Positions 60,430-64,000 of a DNA stretch of 64,000 bases are shown piece after piece. Both the position numbers and the translations under genes were made by a program. How positions within the stretch are numbered: the stretch's first letter is position 1; every line of letters starts with the position of its first letter. Under the pieces are notes generated by a model that saw only the letters and a list, made by a program, of their open reading frames with translations, was not told the origin of the DNA and did not search any database. The DNA comes from Chania fonticola_B (GTDB lineage: Bacteria; Pseudomonadota; Gammaproteobacteria; Enterobacterales; Enterobacteriaceae), in assembly GCF_048537545.1 (NCBI RefSeq), contig NZ_CP183218.1; one strand, written 5' to 3'.

Positions 60430-61488
60430 ATGCGTAAAATCATTCATGTCGATATGGACTGCTTCTTCGCAGCGGTAGAAATGCGCGACAACCCCAGCCT
60501 GCGCGATATCCCGCTGGCTATCGGTGCCAGCGCCGATCGGCGTGGTGTGATCAGCACCGCCAACTACCCGGCGCGCCGTTATGGCGTGCATAGCGCTATG
60601 CCCACCGCCACGGCGCTCAAGCTGTGCCCGCACTTGACGCTATTACCGGGCCGCATGGCGGCCTATAAAGAAGCCTCGCTGCATATCCGTGAAATCTTTG
60701 CCCGCTATACCCCGCTGATAGAACCGCTCTCTCTGGATGAAGCCTATCTGGACGTGACCAACAGCACCCAATGCAACGGCTCCGCCACCCTGATTGCCCA
60801 ACAGATCCGCCAGGAAATTGCTGCTGAATTGAACCTGACCGCCTCGGCAGGCATTGCCCCGATCAAATTCCTCGCCAAGATAGCCTCCGAGTTGAACAAG
60901 CCAAACGGCCAATATGTCATCACACCGGCGCAGGTACCCGCTTTCTTGCAGCAGCTGCCGCTAAGTAAAATCCCCGGCGTGGGCAAGGTCACCGCCAAAC
61001 GGTTGGAAGAGGTGGGGCTAATCACCTGCGCCGATGTGCAGAACTATAATCTGGCCGATTTGTTAAAGCGCTTCGGCAAATTTGGCCGGGTGCTGTGGGA
61101 ACGCTGCCAGGGTATCGATGAGCGTGAGGTGTCTCCCGATCGTTTACGCAAATCGGTAGGGGTTGAGCGAACGTTGGTGGCCGATATTCATGAGTGGGAA
61201 GATTGCGAGGCGTTGATCGTTGAAAAGCTCTACCCAGAGCTGGAAATGCGGCTGCGCAAGGTCAAACCAGATCTGCATATCGCCCGCCAAGGGGTAAAGC
61301 TGAAGTTCCAGGATTTCCAGCAAACCACCCAGGAGCACGTTTGGCCGGTGCTCAATATTGAGGATTTGCTTAACGTGGCCCGCCAGGCATGGCAGGAGCG
61401 GAGGGAAGGGCGAGGTGTGCGCCTGGTTGGCCTGCACGTAACGCTGCTCGATCCTCAGTTGGAGCGGCAACTGGTACTGACGTGGTGA
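60430..61488 (+). CDS. dinB: DNA polymerase IV
   Basis: A 352-residue Y-family polymerase from ATG 60430 (ribosome site GGAGG). The catalytic acidic residues lie in IIHVDMDCFFAAVEMRDNP and in LSLDEAYLDVT (~residue 103), and the helix-hairpin-helix part reads LPLSKIPGVGKVTAKRLEEVG. It copies across damaged bases. Control by LexA is shown by the box overlapping its promoter. Confidence 0.97.
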   Translation: MRKIIHVDMDCFFAAVEMRDNPSLRDIPLAIGASADRRGVISTANYPARRYGVHSAMPTATALKLCPHLTLLPGRMAAYKEASLHIREIFARYTPLIEPLSLDEAYLDVTNSTQCNGSATLIAQQIRQEIAAELNLTASAGIAPIKFLAKIASELNKPNGQYVITPAQVPAFLQQLPLSKIPGVGKVTAKRLEEVGLITCADVQNYNLADLLKRFGKFGRVLWERCQGIDEREVSPDRLRKSVGVERTLVADIHEWEDCEALIVEKLYPELEMRLRKVKPDLHIARQGVKLKFQDFQQTTQEHVWPVLNIEDLLNVARQAWQERREGRGVRLVGLHVTLLDPQLERQLVLTW

Positions 61489-61576
61489 GGTGAAAAACGA
61501 GTATGTTTAAAGCACTAGCCTAGGTACAATCAACGCTTATTTTTTTGGGTTATATCCTTACAGGGAAGCAGGAACA

Positions 61577-62590
61577 ATGGAAAAGAATCACCAGGCGTCC
61601 GCAACAAAATGGACGTGGGCCGATTTACACAGTAGCTATCGATTTTGGGGGCTGGTTTTTTATTTTGTTTTTATTGCTTCGAGTCAATATATCTTGAGCA
61701 TATATTCGGCGCTTTATATGAAGCAAAGTTCAGGTTTATCCTATTCAACGATTGGCGTCGCTTTTTCATTCCAACAGGCCGGTTTTTTATTTGGTGTGAT
61801 TCTGGCCTGGATAGCCAGCCGGATGAAAAGCTACTATTTACTGTACCTGTTTAGTGCCTTCTATTTACTGGGTATAGCATTATTCTGTTTCAATGTGGAA
61901 AACGTTGTTGCGCTGATGGCCGGAGAGATGCTGATAGGGCTGGGGATAGGGGCTATCATACTGATCATCCCTGCATTTATTGCTGGTGCAGTCGGCAGTA
62001 CAGAAACTTATGTCTTGGCATTTGGGTTGATGGCAACATTGAAGTTGTTGAATAATTTATCCATTGCGCCTCTGGCAGGATGGGTTTTTGATATGGATCT
62101 GTTGCTTGGCAATCCAACATACTTTTTTGCAGTATTAGCGACACCGGCGATCATTGGCACATTGTTGTTGATGCCGATGAAACCACAGTTATTTAATGTG
62201 GCGCCGCCGGTACGGCAGGCTGCTCCTCTTACGCCGACATACCGCGAACCTGGAATGACCTTCCTGCTGTATTTTGTGCCGTTTTACAATATTTATTGGT
62301 TGGTAAAAATACATGCGGAAATCAGAAACTATAGCCAATCTGCGACACTACTAACCCCTAGAGGGGCTGGGTGGTCGGCTTTTGTTGTGCCTATTGTCAC
62401 GCCAGCAATTTTCTCCACGCTAAACGATACTCTTCGGGCGATAATTGAAAGCCATGGGCAACAAGCAAGGTATAAGACCTGGCTGATAATCCTGTTTGCT
62501 TTCCTGCTGCCACCGGTTAGCGCAGCGCTGATACAGTCGCAGATGAATGAAATTAGCGGCAATCTGGCTAACAAGGAAACGCAATCCTGA
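61577..62590 (+). CDS. Membrane protein: half MFS transporter joined to a DUF4234-like tail
   Basis: A 337-residue protein. Residues ~20-200 form about six transmembrane helices like the first half of an MFS carrier, with the helix 2-3 region AWIASRMKSYYLLYL resembling the MFS loop. Residues ~220-325 have a different character: a PFYNIYWLVKIHAEIRNYSQ segment recalling the G/P-Y-IYW-hx-N pattern of DUF4234-type proteins, then two helices. A full MFS protein has 12 helices and ~400 residues, so the second half has been replaced. I cannot name a function. AT-rich start and independent promoter region; next to pepD. Confidence 0.6.
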   Translation: MEKNHQASATKWTWADLHSSYRFWGLVFYFVFIASSQYILSIYSALYMKQSSGLSYSTIGVAFSFQQAGFLFGVILAWIASRMKSYYLLYLFSAFYLLGIALFCFNVENVVALMAGEMLIGLGIGAIILIIPAFIAGAVGSTETYVLAFGLMATLKLLNNLSIAPLAGWVFDMDLLLGNPTYFFAVLATPAIIGTLLLMPMKPQLFNVAPPVRQAAPLTPTYREPGMTFLLYFVPFYNIYWLVKIHAEIRNYSQSATLLTPRGAGWSAFVVPIVTPAIFSTLNDTLRAIIESHGQQARYKTWLIILFAFLLPPVSAALIQSQMNEISGNLANKETQS

Positions 62591-62622
62591 CAGGTAGGGC
62601 CGATAGTTTTTTCAACTGAGTT

Positions 62623-62651
62623 ATTGGGCCCAGCGTTAAACTGGGCCCAAT
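62623..62651. terminator. Bidirectional terminator before pepD
   Basis: ATTGGGCCCAG (62623-62633) pairs perfectly with CTGGGCCCAAT (62641-62651). It lies between the convergent stops of the membrane-protein gene and pepD. Confidence 0.8.
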
Positions 62652-62654
62652 ATC

Positions 62655-64000
62655 TTATCCGCGCTCAGGAATCGCTTTCAGCAAGGCGGTCAGCAGCGTC
62701 CAGTATTGGCCAACGCTGGCGATATGCACCTGCTCATCCGGCGAGTGCGGCCCGGTGATGGTCGGCCCAATCGACACCATATCCATCTGTGGGTAAGGCT
62801 TCTTGAACAAACCACACTCCAGCCCGGCGTGGATCACCATGATGTTTGGCGTCTTGTTGAACAGCTTCTGGTAGGTTTCGCGTACCAGTTGCATCACCGG
62901 AGATTTGGCATCTGGCTGCCAGCCCGGATAGCCGCCTTTCGGGGCCACTTTGGCGTTGGCCAGTTGGCCCAAGGCGGTCAGCATATCCACCACATAGTCT
63001 TTACCGCTGTCGATCAGGGAGCGGATCAGGCAAATGATTTCGGCTTCATGCTCGCTGGTGGTCACCACGCCAACGTTCAGCGAAGTTTCTACCACGCCTT
63101 TCACTTCGTCGCTCATGCGGATCACGCCGTTAGGGGTGCCGTTGAGCAGTGCCACCAAGCGGCTCTGACAGTCTGTGGTGAGTGCCTGCAAAGCGGTGGT
63201 GGCTGGCTCGAGCAGAACGGTAATATTCTTCTCTTTGGCAGACAGTTCGTTTTGCAGCGTAGCCAGGAATTGCTGGCTCAGGGCTTTCAGCGCATCCGCT
63301 TTGGCAGCCGGAACGGCTACTACGGCAGAGGCTTCACGTGGGATGGCATTACGCAGCGTACCGCCGTTCAGCTCCAGCAGACGCAGGTTCAGCTCTGGCG
63401 TATGGGCAAACAGGAAACGGGCCAGCAGCTTGTTGGCGTTGCCCAGACCGTGATGGATATCGGCACCGGAGTGGCCGCCTTTCAACCCTTTCAGGGTCAG
63501 CTTCAGCGTTTGGTAACCGGCTGGCAGTGCTTCACGTTGCAGCGGCAGGGTGGTGATGAAATCAATCCCCCCGGCGCAGCCCATGTAGATTTCGCCTTCT
63601 TCTTCGGAGTCGGTGTTGATCAGGATGTCGGCTTGTAACCAGTTTGGCTGCAGGCCAAAGGCACCGTCCATACCGGCTTCTTCCGTCATGGTCAGCAGGA
63701 CTTCCAGTGGGCCATGCTCTACGCTGTCATCGGCCAGCACCGCCAGCGCAGACGCCATACCGATGCCGTTATCGGCACCCAGCGTGGTACCACGAGCCTT
63801 GATCCATTCGCCGTCGATATAAGGCTGGATCGGGTCTTTGGTGAAATCGTGAACCGTATCGTTGTTCTTCTGCGGCACCATATCCAGATGCGCTTGCAGC
63901 GCTACCGGCTTGCGGTTTTCCATGCCTTTGGTGGCAGGCTTGCGCAGCAGAATATTGCCGACCTGGTCGCGCTCGGCATGCAGGTTCTTTTCTTTGGCCC
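62655..64000 (-). CDS. pepD: Aminoacyl-histidine dipeptidase (peptidase D), N-terminus beyond window
   Basis: The frame continues to the right edge without a start matching the family. The visible part (about 448 codons) covers PepD from ~residue 38 onward (E. coli PepD has 485). Metal ligands lie in VALQAHLDMVP, LGADNGIGMA and MTEEAGMDGAFGL, and the lid domain and end (CGLFKKPYPQMDMVSIGPTITGPHSPDEQ) are complete. It is a cytosolic zinc dipeptidase cleaving Xaa-His dipeptides. The gene is convergent with the membrane-protein gene. Confidence 0.95.
   Translation of the reverse strand, partial: AKEKNLHAERDQVGNILLRKPATKGMENRKPVALQAHLDMVPQKNNDTVHDFTKDPIQPYIDGEWIKARGTTLGADNGIGMASALAVLADDSVEHGPLEVLLTMTEEAGMDGAFGLQPNWLQADILINTDSEEEGEIYMGCAGGIDFITTLPLQREALPAGYQTLKLTLKGLKGGHSGADIHHGLGNANKLLARFLFAHTPELNLRLLELNGGTLRNAIPREASAVVAVPAAKADALKALSQQFLATLQNELSAKEKNITVLLEPATTALQALTTDCQSRLVALLNGTPNGVIRMSDEVKGVVETSLNVGVVTTSEHEAEIICLIRSLIDSGKDYVVDMLTALGQLANAKVAPKGGYPGWQPDAKSPVMQLVRETYQKLFNKTPNIMVIHAGLECGLFKKPYPQMDMVSIGPTITGPHSPDEQVHIASVGQYWTLLTALLKAIPERG

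Noticed and set aside
1..64000. CRISPR array, prophage or integrase genes
   Set aside because: No series of spaced direct repeats, cas-like genes, phage structural genes or tyrosine recombinases were seen.

Overview
The window looks like a chromosomal segment of a Serratia-type enterobacterium. This is inferred from gene order and protein resemblance, not from a database search. The evidence is a backbone running yafV - methionine salvage - fadE - gmhA - yafJ - yafK - nqrABCDEF-apbE-nqrM - dinB - pepD, with a tRNA-Asp placed as aspV is in Escherichia coli, where the order is aspV...yafV...fadE-gmhA-yafJ-yafK...dinB...pepD. Compared with that order, roughly 3.6-41.3 kb is accessory DNA between tRNA-Asp and yafV.

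Layout. (1) 1-3140: the end of an AT-rich chaperone/usher fimbrial operon (usher C-terminus, two pilins, chaperone, adhesin). (2) 3178-3640: a remnant of an IS5-type transposase, then tRNA-Asp with its own promoter and terminator. (3) 3718-19380: an iron-regulated catecholate-polyamine siderophore locus of the vibriobactin/serratiochelin type. It holds a free-standing VibH-like condensation enzyme (frameshifted in this sequence), a VibF-like synthetase split into two proteins, FepB/FepD/FepG-like uptake components, a TonB-dependent receptor, a cytoplasmic-looking beta-propeller protein and a second-copy-like S-adenosylmethionine decarboxylase. Fur-like boxes precede its three transcription units. 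(4) 19400-25674: a five-gene fimbrial operon on the minus strand with a ToxR/CadC-like winged-helix regulator upstream. (5) 26084-26863: an intact-looking IS1-family element with 8-bp target duplications. (6) 27019-37221: a complete aerobactin locus (iucABCD-iutA) with divergent shiF-like exporter and siderophore-interacting reductase genes. (7) 37261-41352: a 107-bp palindromic repeat, a 59-residue orphan antitoxin-like gene, and an RpiR regulator with a ureide (allantoin-type) catabolic gene pair. (8) 41295-47541: yafV and methionine salvage genes mtnE, mtnBCD, mtnA and mtnK, with MetJ-box-like operators. (9) 47617-64000: the backbone listed above, including a FadR-like box at fadE and a LexA box at dinB.

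How the genes work together. The two siderophore systems use different chemistry (hydroxamate-citrate and catecholate-oxazoline) and lie side by side between two fimbrial operons, so the accessory region is an iron-scavenging and adhesion island. The catecholate locus is not self-sufficient. No genes for 2,3-dihydroxybenzoate synthesis or activation, aryl carrier protein, phosphopantetheinyl transferase or ABC ATPase lie in the window, so these must come from elsewhere in the genome, for example an enterobactin-type cluster. The speD-like gene at the end of the receptor operon suggests local supply of decarboxylated SAM for the polyamine backbone.

The strongest points for a second look are the split VibF with vestigial domains at the break, the speD and beta-propeller genes in its operon, the one-base frameshift in vibH, and a half-MFS protein fused to a DUF4234-like tail next to pepD.
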